Positions 16,314 through 25,365 of a stretch of 64,000 bases of DNA are shown in pieces. The position numbers were made by a program, and so were the translations under genes. The notes below the pieces were generated by a model that worked only from the letters and a program-made list of their open reading frames with translations, did not search any database and was not told the origin of the DNA. How positions within the stretch are numbered: the first letter of the stretch is position 1; each line of letters starts with the position of its first letter. Origin of the DNA: Yinghuangia aomiensis (GTDB lineage Bacteria; Actinomycetota; Actinomycetes; Streptomycetales; Streptomycetaceae); the NCBI RefSeq assembly GCF_039542225.1, contig NZ_BAABHS010000026.1, positions 1 to 64,000 on the forward strand. Reading direction: 5' to 3'.

Positions 16314-17630
16314 TTGACCGAGACCGTGTCCACCGCGCGTGCCGGCGAGGGCCCCGCCGATTCCGCCCACGAAGCGGACGTCATCGTCGTGGGTGCCGGC
16401 CCGGCCGGGTCGACGACCGCGTACCACTTGGCCAAGGCCGGGCGCAGCGTGCTGCTGCTGGAGAAGACCGCGTTCCCGCGCGAGAAGGTGTGCGGCGACG
16501 GCCTGACGCCGCGCGCCGTCAAGCAGCTGGTGTCGATGGGCATCGACATCTCGCCGGAGGCGGGCTGGCTGCCGAACCGCGGCCTGCGGATCCTCGGCGG
16601 CGGCATGAAGCTGGAAATGGACTGGCCGGACCTGGCGTCGTTCCCCAACTACGGCCTGGTCCGCAAGCGCACCGACTTCGACGAGATCCTCGCCCGGCAG
16701 GCCGCGTCCGCGGGTGTGAAGGTGCACGAGCGCACCAACGTCGTCGGCCCGGTGCTGGACGACCGCACCGGCCGCGTCGTCGGCGTCCGCGCCAAGGTCG
16801 GCGCGGGCAAGGAGGAGAAGGTCTTCCGCGCCCCGGTCGTGGTCGCCGCGGACGGCAACTCGACGCGCCTGTCGCTGGCTATGGGGCTGCACCGGCGCGA
16901 GGACCGGCCGATGGGCGTGGCCGTGCGCACGTACTTCAAATCGCCCCGCCACGAGGACGATTACCTGGAGTCGTGGCTGGAGCTGTGGGACCGGCGGGAC
17001 GGCAAGAACGCCCTGCTGCCGGGCTACGGCTGGATCTTCGGCATGGGCGACGGCACGTCGAACGTGGGCCTGGGCCTGCTGAACACGTCCGACTCGTTCA
17101 AGGACATCGACTACCGCGAGCTGCTCAAGGCGTGGGTCGCGGGCATGCCCGAAGAGTGGGGCTACACCGACGAGAACCAGGAAGGCCCGATCCGCGGCGC
17201 CGCGCTGCCGATGGGCTTCAACCGTCAGCCGCACTACACCAAGGGCCTGCTGCTGGTGGGCGACGCGGGCGGCATGGTCAACCCGTTCAACGGCGAAGGC
17301 ATCGCCTACGCGATGGAGTCCGGCGAGATCGCCGCGCAGGTGATCGCGCAGGCGCTGGCCCGCAACACCCCCGCGGGGATGGAGCGCGCGCTGCACGACT
17401 ACCCGCGCATCCTCAAGCAGACCTACGGCGGCTACTACACGCTCGGCCGGCTGTTCGTGAAGCTGATCGGCGAACCGAAGGTCATGGGCTTCGCGACCAA
17501 GCACGGGCTGCCGCACCCGCTGATGATGAAGTTCGTCCTCAAGATGCTCGCCAACCTGACCGACCCGCGCGGCGGCGACGCGATGGACCGGATCATCAAC
17601 GGCATGGCGCGGATCGCCCCCGCCGCATAA
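16314..17630 (+). CDS. Geranylgeranyl reductase-family flavoprotein (probable menaquinone side-chain reductase)
   Basis: A 438-residue FAD-dependent oxidoreductase. The dinucleotide-binding motif is VIVVGAGPAGSTTAYHLAKAG, then LLLEKTAFPREKVCGDGLTPRAV, the family hallmark with the reactive-loop Cys. ADGNSTRLS is present, and GDAGGMVNPFNGEGIAYAMESGEIAA carries the second FAD motif. In actinobacteria such enzymes (MenJ type) saturate isoprene units of the menaquinone side chain; the position between menG and nuo fits. Start is TTG 16314, chosen for AGGAGA 6-8 nt upstream; GTG 16326 is an alternative. A UUCG-loop hairpin follows the gene. Confidence 0.85.
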   Translation: MTETVSTARAGEGPADSAHEADVIVVGAGPAGSTTAYHLAKAGRSVLLLEKTAFPREKVCGDGLTPRAVKQLVSMGIDISPEAGWLPNRGLRILGGGMKLEMDWPDLASFPNYGLVRKRTDFDEILARQAASAGVKVHERTNVVGPVLDDRTGRVVGVRAKVGAGKEEKVFRAPVVVAADGNSTRLSLAMGLHRREDRPMGVAVRTYFKSPRHEDDYLESWLELWDRRDGKNALLPGYGWIFGMGDGTSNVGLGLLNTSDSFKDIDYRELLKAWVAGMPEEWGYTDENQEGPIRGAALPMGFNRQPHYTKGLLLVGDAGGMVNPFNGEGIAYAMESGEIAAQVIAQALARNTPAGMERALHDYPRILKQTYGGYYTLGRLFVKLIGEPKVMGFATKHGLPHPLMMKFVLKMLANLTDPRGGDAMDRIINGMARIAPAA

Positions 17631-17649
17631 GCAGCGCACCGATATCCGG

Positions 17650-17683
17650 CGAGCGGGCCCCGGCTTCGGCCGGGGTCCGCTCG
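17650..17683 (+). terminator. Hairpin terminator with TTCG tetraloop
   Basis: Arms CGAGCGGGCCCCGGC (17650-17664) and 17669-17683 form 15 pairs (one G-T) closed by TTCG. It lies 20 nt after the reductase stop. Confidence 0.75.
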
Positions 17684-17777
17684 CGTCGGTGCGGCACCCT
17701 GCCGACGGAGCGGTTCACCCATTCGATCCCCCGGGTGAACCTTCCCCGATCGCCCCGAAAAAAGGGTTGGCGCGCGC

Positions 17778-17783
17778 CATCGT
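17778..17783 (+). promoter_or_regulatory. -10-like hexamer, leaderless arrangement
   Basis: CATCGT (A2 and T6 kept) begins exactly 12 nt before ATG 17790, favouring that ATG over the in-frame GTG 17784. Confidence 0.3.
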
Positions 17784-17789
17784 GTGCGC

Positions 17790-18305
17790 ATGAACGCGCA
17801 TTCGCCCCAGGGGGATCTCCCGCCCGGCTACGACGAGTTGCTCGGCGACGTCATGGCCGACCTGCAAGAGGAGGACCGGCTGTCGCTGGTGCGTGCGGTG
17901 AACGCCGCACTGACCCGGTTCCTCGTCGAACGTCGCCGCGGCGCCATGCTCGCCTTGGACGCGGGAGAGCCCAGCCGGGAGTTGTTCCGCCACACCCGCC
18001 TCAGGCGCCACGTCGCCCTGCACGTGGTGACCGGACGGCGGCAAATGGAGGGCCACCGGCGCTGGTTCGAGGCCTCGCTCGGGTTGGCCGACGAGATGTT
18101 CCGGGAGACCGACGACGACGGCCGCACGATCGGCATCCTCGTCTGCCTCGACCCGGACGACGTCGTCGTGGACTACTCGGACGGCTTCATCGGCGACCAC
18201 CTCGACGACCTGCCCGCTCCCTGGCAGCTCGCCGAGGCGACCCTGCGCGCCATCTCCGCCTGGGAAGCCGAGACAGGCTGCACGGTGCCTACAGTTCTCA
18301 CATGA
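17790..18305 (+). CDS. Conserved hypothetical protein
   Basis: A 171-residue acidic, soluble protein with no signal peptide or membrane segment. An N-terminal helical part (YDELLGDVMADLQEEDRLSLVRAVNAALTRFLVERR) is followed by a mixed region with DDDGRTIGILVCLDPDDVVVDY and a conserved-looking end (PAPWQLAEATLRAISAWE). I do not recognise a family. ATG 17790 is chosen over GTG 17784 from the -10 spacing. The stop overlaps the ATG of the macrodomain gene (ATGA), which points to translational coupling. A role linked to ADP-ribose metabolism is possible only by association. Confidence 0.6.
   Translation: MNAHSPQGDLPPGYDELLGDVMADLQEEDRLSLVRAVNAALTRFLVERRRGAMLALDAGEPSRELFRHTRLRRHVALHVVTGRRQMEGHRRWFEASLGLADEMFRETDDDGRTIGILVCLDPDDVVVDYSDGFIGDHLDDLPAPWQLAEATLRAISAWEAETGCTVPTVLT
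18290..18295 (+). promoter_or_regulatory. -10 box, leaderless arrangement (macrodomain gene)
   Basis: TACAGT lies inside the end of the preceding gene and begins exactly 12 nt before ATG 18302. It could give an internal leaderless transcript in addition to read-through. Confidence 0.4.
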
Positions 18306-18820
18306 CCGAGATCACCCTCGTCCAAGGCGACATCACCGACGAGCACGTCGACGCCGTCGTCAACGCGGCCAACTCCTCGCTGCTCGGCGGCGGGGGAGTG
18401 GACGGCGCCATCCACCGAAAGGGTGGGAAGGCGATCCTCGACGCGTGCCGCGATCTGCGGGCCGCCACGTACGGACGAGGGCTCCCGACCGGCCGGGCGG
18501 TGGCCACCACCGCGGGCAACCTGCCCGCGCGGTGGGTCATCCACACCGTCGGGCCGGTCTGGTCGAAGGACGAGGACCGGTCCGCGCTGTTGGCCTCGTG
18601 CTACCGCGAATCCCTGCGCGTAGCCGACGAGTTGGGGGCGCGCACGGTCGCTTTCCCGGCGGTGTCCGCGGGGATCTACGGCTGGCCGGTGGACGATGCC
18701 GCCCGCATCGCGCTCGGCACCGTCCGCGCCGCGGGCGCGGCCGTCGAGGAGGCCCGCTTCGTGCTGTTCGGCGGCGAGGCCTTCGCGGTGTTCGAAACGG
18801 TCCTCGCCGGGCTGCGGTAG
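18302..18820 (+). CDS. Macrodomain protein, O-acetyl-ADP-ribose deacetylase type
   Basis: A 172-residue single macrodomain. Ligand-binding motifs are LVQGDIT at residues 5-11, VVNAANSSLLGGGGVDGAIHRKGG (the adenine/ribose loop of YmdB-like enzymes, with NAAN and the GGGGVDGAI loop), then VIHTVGPVW and FPAVSAGIYGWP (second phosphate loop). Such enzymes remove acetyl from O-acetyl-ADP-ribose or reverse ADP-ribosylation. The upstream hypothetical gene overlaps by ATGA, so the pair is probably co-expressed. Confidence 0.92.
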   Translation: MTEITLVQGDITDEHVDAVVNAANSSLLGGGGVDGAIHRKGGKAILDACRDLRAATYGRGLPTGRAVATTAGNLPARWVIHTVGPVWSKDEDRSALLASCYRESLRVADELGARTVAFPAVSAGIYGWPVDDAARIALGTVRAAGAAVEEARFVLFGGEAFAVFETVLAGLR

Positions 18821-18973
18821 CCCGCGCCGGACACGTCCCGAGCCCGGCCGCTTGCCTCGCCCCGATCGGGCGAGCAGAATCGTGGCACGGCTCTGCTTAC
18901 TCGATTCAGCAGATGCGCCGGACCGCGCGGACCGCCTCGGCAGGGCACCGGCCGACAGATGAAGGAGAAGCCC

Positions 18974-19666
18974 ATGAAGCTCCACGTCCACGAAGAGGGC
19001 ACCGGCGACCGCACCGCGATCGTCATTCACGGCGGCATGTCCGACCACGGGACCTGGCACGCCGTCACCGCGCGCCTGGTCGCGCAGGGCTACCGGGTGG
19101 TCGCCCCGGACCTGCGCGGCCACGGCCGCAGCCCGCGCGGCACGTACACGCCGGAACTGCTGGCCGAGGACCTCGTCGAGAACCTCCCCGAAGGCGCCGA
19201 CGTCGCGATCGGGCACTCGCTGGGCGGCCTCGCGCTGTCCCTGGCGGTCGAGCGGCTGCGGCCGGCCCGCGCGGTCTACTCCGACCCCGGATTCCTGCTC
19301 GGCAAGATGGAGTTCGCCACCAAGGACTTCATGGTGCGGATGGTTGCCGAGGCCACGCCGGAGAGCATCCGCGCGATGAACCCGCGGTGGTCGGACGAGG
19401 ACATCGCGGCCGAGGAGGCGGGCTTCGGGCGGTTCGACATCACGTTCTTCGACGCCCTGCGGAACTTCCCGGCGGACTACCTGCCGGTGCCGCCGGTCCG
19501 CCCGGCGCTCGTGCAGATCGGCGACCCGAGCCTGACGATCACTCCTCAGGCGGCCGCCGAACTGGAGAAGCGCGGCTTCGACGTGCGCGTGGTCCCGAAT
19601 GCCGGGCACTGCATCCACCGCGACGACATCGACGGCTTCATGCGGTCGCTGGACGGCTGGATCTGA
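18974..19666 (+). CDS. Alpha/beta-hydrolase
   Basis: A 230-residue hydrolase. The oxyanion strand is IVIHGGMSDHGTWH (residues about 17-30), then VVAPDLRGHGRSP, the nucleophile elbow GHSLGG near residue 80, and the C-terminal catalytic His in VVPNAGHCIHRDD. The substrate is unknown; the fold spans esterases, lactonases and haloperoxidase-like enzymes. AAGGAG precedes ATG 18974 with ideal spacing. A very strong hairpin follows, isolating the gene from nuo. Confidence 0.88.
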   Translation: MKLHVHEEGTGDRTAIVIHGGMSDHGTWHAVTARLVAQGYRVVAPDLRGHGRSPRGTYTPELLAEDLVENLPEGADVAIGHSLGGLALSLAVERLRPARAVYSDPGFLLGKMEFATKDFMVRMVAEATPESIRAMNPRWSDEDIAAEEAGFGRFDITFFDALRNFPADYLPVPPVRPALVQIGDPSLTITPQAAAELEKRGFDVRVVPNAGHCIHRDDIDGFMRSLDGWI

Positions 19667-19713
19667 CGCGGAGCGATCGAAGCCCGAACCCGGCGGTTCT
19701 CCGCCACCGCACG

Positions 19714-19762
19714 CGAACGGCCCGTGGGGCAGCCCGAACAGGGGTGCCCCACGGGCCGTTCG
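19714..19762 (+). terminator. Strong 18-bp hairpin terminator
   Basis: Arms 19714-19731 and 19745-19762 are perfectly complementary over 18 bp (CGAACGGCCCGTGGGGCA and complement) around a 13-nt loop. It lies 48 nt after the hydrolase stop. Confidence 0.85.
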
Positions 19763-19841
19763 GCGTTTCCGCGGGACTGCCCCGCCGCGGCGTTCCCGCA
19801 GGTGAGAGCACTCGGCGCGCCTATCATGCAGAAACGATCTT

Positions 19842-19855
19842 GATCAAATTTGATC
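19842..19855. promoter_or_regulatory. Perfect 14-bp palindrome upstream of nuo
   Basis: GATCAAATTTGATC is unusually AT-rich for this genome. It lies 15 nt after the possible -10 TATCAT (19822-19827), so it could be a repressor site. The binding protein is unknown. Confidence 0.4.
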
Positions 19856-20048
19856 GTCGGACTTCCCTGGTGATATGGCGTTTTCCGAATCCGGCATCCA
19901 TCGGGTTGCCCTGCTGTCGCTCCGTGTCCAAATACGGACGCTGGGTCGAAATCGACGGTCGGGCAATCGTTTCTGATCGATCATCAGGTGGTGAAGATCA
20001 CACCATGATCGAACTCTGCCCGTGTCGCAGATCACATCCGAAGAGGCG

Positions 20049-20054
20049 TAGGAT
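20049..20054 (+). promoter_or_regulatory. Likely -10 box of the nuoA-N promoter
   Basis: TAGGAT fits the TAnnnT -10 pattern and predicts a start near 20061, leaving a leader of about 100 nt that contains the Rex-type operator. The -35 region is not recognisable. Confidence 0.5.
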
Positions 20055-20073
20055 CGGCGCCGTTCCGGGTGCT

Positions 20074-20089
20074 TGTGAACCTGGTCACA
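20074..20089. promoter_or_regulatory. Rex-type (NADH/NAD+ sensor) operator upstream of nuoA
   Basis: TGTGAACCTGGTCACA has the inverted TGTGA...TCACA arms of the Rex operator (consensus close to TGTGAAC-n-TTCACA). The left half matches in full; the centre is imperfect. An outer repeat GCTTGTGA (20071-20078) / TCACAAGC (20093-20100) overlaps it. Rex in S. coelicolor is known to control respiratory genes including nuo. The site lies just downstream of the predicted start, consistent with repression when NADH is low. Confidence 0.6.
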
Positions 20090-20159
20090 TGCTCACAAGC
20101 GAGCGGATCCGACCAGGCCAAACGGACGGAGAACGGCCGATGGAAGGGAGCAGTGCGGC

Positions 20160-20519
20160 ATGAACCTCTACGCGCCGATCCTCGTGCTCGGGGGCATCGC
20201 CGCCGCGTTCGGCGTGGTCTCCCTCGTCGCGGGAGCGCTGACCGGTCCCAAGCGCTACAACCGCGCGAAGCTCGAGGCCTACGAGTGCGGTATCGAGCCG
20301 ACCCCGCAGCCGACGGGCGGCGGGCGCTTCCCGGTGAAGTACTACCTGACGGCGATGCTCTTCATCATCTTCGACATCGAGATCGTCTTCCTCTACCCGT
20401 GGGCCGTCTACTTCGACTCGCTCGGCATCTTCGGCCTGGTCGAGATGGCCCTGTTCGTCCTCACCGTGTTCGTCGCGTACGCCTACCTGTGGCGCCGCGG
20501 CGGCCTGGAGTGGGACTGA
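20160..20519 (+). CDS. nuoA: NADH-quinone oxidoreductase subunit A
   Basis: A 119-residue, three-helix membrane subunit of complex I at the junction of the membrane and peripheral arms. Helix 1 is LVLGGIAAAFGVVSLVAGAL. The conserved loop KLEAYECGIEPTPQPTGGGRFPVKYYLTAMLFIIFDIEIVFLYPW carries the Cys and acidic residues that line the quinone-site entrance. Helix 3 ends in LWRRGGLEWD. GGGAG lies about 10 nt before the ATG. It is the first gene of the nuoA-N operon. Confidence 0.96.
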   Translation: MNLYAPILVLGGIAAAFGVVSLVAGALTGPKRYNRAKLEAYECGIEPTPQPTGGGRFPVKYYLTAMLFIIFDIEIVFLYPWAVYFDSLGIFGLVEMALFVLTVFVAYAYLWRRGGLEWD

Positions 20520-20580
20520 CCCGCGTGCCGTACCCGAGGTCCGGCTTTCCGCATACCGCACAGACACCGAACTGACGCAG

Positions 20581-20607
20581 GTGATCCAGGTGATCCCAGT
20601 GATCCAG
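20581..20607 (+). repeat. Three tandem 9-bp repeats before nuoB
   Basis: GTGATCCAG, GTGATCCCA, GTGATCCAG follow one another and run into the GGAGAGG ribosome site of nuoB. Confidence 0.85.
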
Positions 20608-20620
20608 GAGAGGCCATCCG

Positions 20621-21175
20621 ATGGGTATTGAGGAGAAGCTGCCCAGCGGCTTCCTGCTCAGCACGGTCGAGGATCTCGCCGGCTACTTCCGCAAGAGTTC
20701 GTTCTGGCCCGCCACCTTCGGGCTCGCATGCTGCGCGATCGAGATGATGGCCACCGGCGCCGGGCGCTACGACCTGGCCCGGTTCGGCATGGAGGTCTTC
20801 CGCGCCTCGCCGCGGCAGGCCGACCTGATGATCGTCGCGGGCCGCGTGAGCCAGAAGATGGCGCCCGTCCTCCGGCAGATCTACGACCAGATGGCGGCAC
20901 CGAAGTGGGTGCTGTCGATGGGCGTTTGCGCTTCCTCCGGCGGCATGTTCAACAACTACGCGATCGTCCAGGGCGTCGACCACATCGTGCCCGTGGACAT
21001 CTACCTCCCCGGCTGTCCGCCGCGTCCCGAGATGCTCATGGACGCCATCCTCAAGCTGCACGAGCAGGTCCAGCACATGCCCCTCGGCGTGAACCGCGTG
21101 CAGGCGGCCCGCGCCGCGGAGCAAGCCGCGCTGACCGCGGTGCCCACCATCGAGATGAAGGGGCTCCTGCGGTGA
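20621..21175 (+). CDS. nuoB: NADH-quinone oxidoreductase subunit B
   Basis: A 184-residue peripheral-arm subunit that holds [4Fe-4S] cluster N2, the electron donor to menaquinone. The tandem Cys pair is in FGLACCAIEMM, the third ligand in SMGVCASSGGMFNNY and the fourth in DIYLPGCPPRPEML. The rest matches the family along its length. GGAGAGG lies before ATG 20621. Its stop overlaps the nuoC start (GTGA). The 100-bp nuoA-nuoB gap is the largest in the operon. Confidence 0.97.
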   Translation: MGIEEKLPSGFLLSTVEDLAGYFRKSSFWPATFGLACCAIEMMATGAGRYDLARFGMEVFRASPRQADLMIVAGRVSQKMAPVLRQIYDQMAAPKWVLSMGVCASSGGMFNNYAIVQGVDHIVPVDIYLPGCPPRPEMLMDAILKLHEQVQHMPLGVNRVQAARAAEQAALTAVPTIEMKGLLR

Positions 21176-21942
21176 CCACCGGCAACAACGGCACCACCGG
21201 GAACGACGCCCCGGGCGGCGGCGCGGTTCCCGTGCCGCGCGAAGACCGCCCGGAGATCCTCGACGTGCGCCACGGCATGTTCGGCGCCAAGGGGTCCGGC
21301 GACACGTCCGGCTACGGCAATCTCGTCCGCACCGTCGCCCTGCCCGGGGCGGCGACGCGGCCGTACGGCGGGCCGCACAGCACCGCGGACCAGCGGGACG
21401 AAGGCGAATTCGACGTCGTCGCGGACGAGTTGGCGGGCGCGCTGGAGGAAGCCGGGCTGGCCTTCGACGACCTGGTCGACCGCGTCGTCGTCGACCGCGG
21501 CGAACTCACCTTCCACGTCCGCCGCGACGGCCTCCGCCAGGTCGCGCAGACGCTCCGCGACGACGCCGCGCTGCGCTTCGAACTGTGCAGCGGCGTCAGC
21601 GGCGTGCACTACCCGACCGACGAAGGCCGCGAACTGCACGCGGTGTACCACCTGCGTTCGATCACCCACAACCGCCAGGTCCGCCTGGAGACGGCCGCCC
21701 CCGACGCGGACCCGCACATCCCGTCGCTGGTGAAGGTGTATCCGACGCTCGACTGGCACGAGCGCGAGACCTACGACTTCTTCGGGATCGTCTTCGACGG
21801 CCACCCGGCGCTCACCCGCATCCTCATGCCGGACGACTGGCCCGGCCACCCGCAGCGGAAGGACTACCCGCTCGGCGGCGTCCCCGTCGAGTACAAGGGC
21901 GCCCAGATCCCGCCGCCCGACCAGCGGAGGTCGTACAGCTGA
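21172..21942 (+). CDS. nuoC: NADH-quinone oxidoreductase subunit C
   Basis: A 256-residue subunit of the complex I connecting fragment, paired with NuoD. The first 50 residues are a disordered Gly/Asn/Pro extension. The core carries the 30-kDa signature (SITHNRQVRLETAAPDADPH, then YPTLDWHERETYDFFGIVFDGHPALTRILMPDDW) and ends GHPQRKDYPLGGVPVEYKG. GTG 21172 overlaps the nuoB stop. The frame is open further upstream, but nothing there resembles the family. Confidence 0.95.
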   Translation: MTTGNNGTTGNDAPGGGAVPVPREDRPEILDVRHGMFGAKGSGDTSGYGNLVRTVALPGAATRPYGGPHSTADQRDEGEFDVVADELAGALEEAGLAFDDLVDRVVVDRGELTFHVRRDGLRQVAQTLRDDAALRFELCSGVSGVHYPTDEGRELHAVYHLRSITHNRQVRLETAAPDADPHIPSLVKVYPTLDWHERETYDFFGIVFDGHPALTRILMPDDWPGHPQRKDYPLGGVPVEYKGAQIPPPDQRRSYS

Positions 21943-23318
21943 TGTCGCACACCGACGAGTTCACCGGCACCCAGGAAGCACCGCGGGCGCAGGCCGCGGA
22001 CGACACGCAGCAAGCGCCGGCCCGCGACACCACCGAGGGCCGCGTCTACACGGTCACCGGCTCGGACTGGGACGAGGTCGTCCAGGCCGCCGCGGACGCC
22101 GACGAGCGCATCGTCGTCAACATGGGCCCGCAGCACCCGTCCACGCACGGCGTGCTCCGGCTCATCCTGGAGATCGACGGCGAGACGGTCACCGAAGCCC
22201 GCTGCGGCATCGGCTACCTGCACACCGGCATCGAGAAGAACCTCGAGTACCGCAGCTGGACCCAGGGCGTCACCTTCGTGACGCGCATGGACTACCTGAC
22301 GCCGCTGTTCAACGAGGCCGCCTACTGCCTCGGCGTGGAGAAGCTGCTCGGCATCACCGACCAGATCCCCGACCGGGCGAACGTCATCCGCGTCATGCTC
22401 ATGGAGCTGAACCGCATCTCCTCGCACATGGTCTGCCTGGCCACCGGCGGCATGGAGATCGGCGCGCTCACCGTCATGACGTTCGGGTTCCGCGACCGCG
22501 AACTCATCCTCGACGTCTTCGAGATGGTCACCGGCCTGCGCATGAACCACGCCTACGTGCGGCCCGGCGGCCTCGCGCAGGACCTGCCGCCCGGCGCGGT
22601 CGACAAGATCCGCGAACTGGTCGAGGTGCTGCCCGGCCGGATCCGCGAGTACGAAATGCTCCTCAACGACAACCACATCTTCAAAGGCCGCACCGAGGGC
22701 ATCGGCTACCTCGACCTGAGCGGCTGCCTGGCGCTCGGCGTCACCGGCCCCTGCCTGCGCAGCACCGGCCTGCCGCACGACCTGCGCAAGACGCAGCCGT
22801 ACTTCGGCTACCAGAACTACGAGTTCGACGTGGCCACCGCGGACACCTGCGACGCGTACGGGCGCTACCTCGTGCGCATCGAGGAGATGAAGCAGTCCCT
22901 GCGGATCGTCGAGCAGTGCCTGGACCGGCTCAAGCCGGGCCCGGTCATGGTCGAGGACAAGAAGGTCGCCTGGCCCGCGCAGCTCGCGCTCGGCCCGGAC
23001 GGCCTCGGCAACTCGCTCGACCACATCCGCACCATCATGGGCACCTCGATGGAGTCCCTGATCCACCACTTCAAGCTGGTGACCGAGGGCTTCCGGGTCC
23101 CCGCCGGCCAGGTGTACGCCGCGATCGAGTCGCCCAAGGGCGAACTCGGCGTGCACATGGTCAGCGACGGCGGCACCCGGCCGTTCCGCGTCCACTACCG
23201 CGACCCGTCGTTCACGAACCTCCAGTCCATGGCAGCCATGTGCGAAGGCTCCCAGGTCGCGGACGTGATCGTGGCCGTCGCGAGCATCGACCCCGTCATG
23301 GGAGGTGTCGACCGATGA
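21942..23318 (+). CDS. nuoD: NADH-quinone oxidoreductase subunit D
   Basis: A 458-residue subunit that builds the quinone pocket with NuoB. Key features are VVNMGPQHPSTHGVLRL (His loop that contacts the quinone head), GYLHTGIEKNLEYRSWTQ, then ELNRISSHMVCLATGG, and the C-terminal ESPKGELGVHMVSDGGTRPFRVHYRDPSF with the nearly invariant end IVASIDPVMGGVDR-like. The first 60 residues are an Ala/Thr/Gln-rich extension. ATG 21942 overlaps the nuoC stop and is preceded by GGAGG. Confidence 0.97.
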   Translation: MSHTDEFTGTQEAPRAQAADDTQQAPARDTTEGRVYTVTGSDWDEVVQAAADADERIVVNMGPQHPSTHGVLRLILEIDGETVTEARCGIGYLHTGIEKNLEYRSWTQGVTFVTRMDYLTPLFNEAAYCLGVEKLLGITDQIPDRANVIRVMLMELNRISSHMVCLATGGMEIGALTVMTFGFRDRELILDVFEMVTGLRMNHAYVRPGGLAQDLPPGAVDKIRELVEVLPGRIREYEMLLNDNHIFKGRTEGIGYLDLSGCLALGVTGPCLRSTGLPHDLRKTQPYFGYQNYEFDVATADTCDAYGRYLVRIEEMKQSLRIVEQCLDRLKPGPVMVEDKKVAWPAQLALGPDGLGNSLDHIRTIMGTSMESLIHHFKLVTEGFRVPAGQVYAAIESPKGELGVHMVSDGGTRPFRVHYRDPSFTNLQSMAAMCEGSQVADVIVAVASIDPVMGGVDR

Positions 23319-24019
23319 CCGACCTGGGCATGCCCCGCCTGCCAGCGCCGGGATACCCCGCCGACGTCCGCGAGCGGCTCGAAGCCGACGCGCGGGAGAT
23401 CATCGGCCGCTACCCGCAGTCGCGTTCGGCGCTCCTGCCGCTGCTGCACCTGGTGCAGGCGGAGGAAGGGTTCGTCAGCCCGTCCGGCATCGAGTTCTGC
23501 GCGGAGATGCTGGACCTGACCACCGCCGACGTCACCGGGGTCGCGACGTTCTACACGATGTACCGGCGCGAGAACGGCGGCGACTTCCACGTCGGCGTGT
23601 GCACCAACACGCTGTGCGCGGTCATGGGCGGCGACGAGATCTTCGCGACGCTCAAGGACCACCTCGGTGTCGGCAACAAGGGCACCACACCCGACGGAAC
23701 GATCACTCTCGAGCACATCGAGTGCAACGCGGCGTGCGACTACGCGCCCGTGGTGATGGTCAACTGGGAGTTCTTCGACAACGTCACCCCGGCCTCCGCC
23801 AAGGACCTCGTCGACGAGATCCGGGCGGGCACCGCGGTGACGCCGTCGCGCGGCGCGAAGCTGTGCGGCTTCCGGGAGACCGCGCGGATCCTGGCCGGCT
23901 TCCCCGACCCGCGCCCCGGCGCGGTCGACGAAGGCGGCGCGGGCGGTGTGCCCAGCCTCGTGGGGCTGCGCATCGCGAAGGGCCACAACCCCGACGGCGA
24001 CGCGAAGACGGGGGCGTGA
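23315..24019 (+). CDS. nuoE: NADH-quinone oxidoreductase subunit E
   Basis: A 234-residue thioredoxin-like [2Fe-2S] subunit (cluster N1a) of the NADH-oxidising module. Ligands are in VCTNTLC and ECNAACDYAPVV. The N-terminal helical domain (YPQSRSALLPLLHLVQAEEGFVS) is typical. The C-terminal 50 residues after the fold (GLRIAKGHNPDGDAKTGA at the end) are an actinobacterial extension. ATG 23315 overlaps the nuoD stop (ATGA). Confidence 0.96.
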   Translation: MTDLGMPRLPAPGYPADVRERLEADAREIIGRYPQSRSALLPLLHLVQAEEGFVSPSGIEFCAEMLDLTTADVTGVATFYTMYRRENGGDFHVGVCTNTLCAVMGGDEIFATLKDHLGVGNKGTTPDGTITLEHIECNAACDYAPVVMVNWEFFDNVTPASAKDLVDEIRAGTAVTPSRGAKLCGFRETARILAGFPDPRPGAVDEGGAGGVPSLVGLRIAKGHNPDGDAKTGA

Positions 24020-24024
24020 CGGCC

Positions 24025-25364
<1,340 letters not shown>

Positions 25365-25365
<1 letters not shown>

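Larger units (their letters stand above)
19667..20159. other. Long regulatory region (493 bp) ahead of the nuo operon
   Basis: No gene is seen here. It starts with the hydrolase terminator (19714-19762), then a stretch of clearly lower GC from about 19820 to 20050. Within it are TATCAT at 19822-19827 (possible distal -10), the perfect palindrome GATCAAATTTGATC (19842-19855), a GATCAT...ATGATC inverted repeat (about 19978-20010), TAGGAT at 20049-20054 (best -10) and a Rex-type operator at 20074-20089. A GGGAG-type ribosome site lies just before nuoA. Confidence 0.6.
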
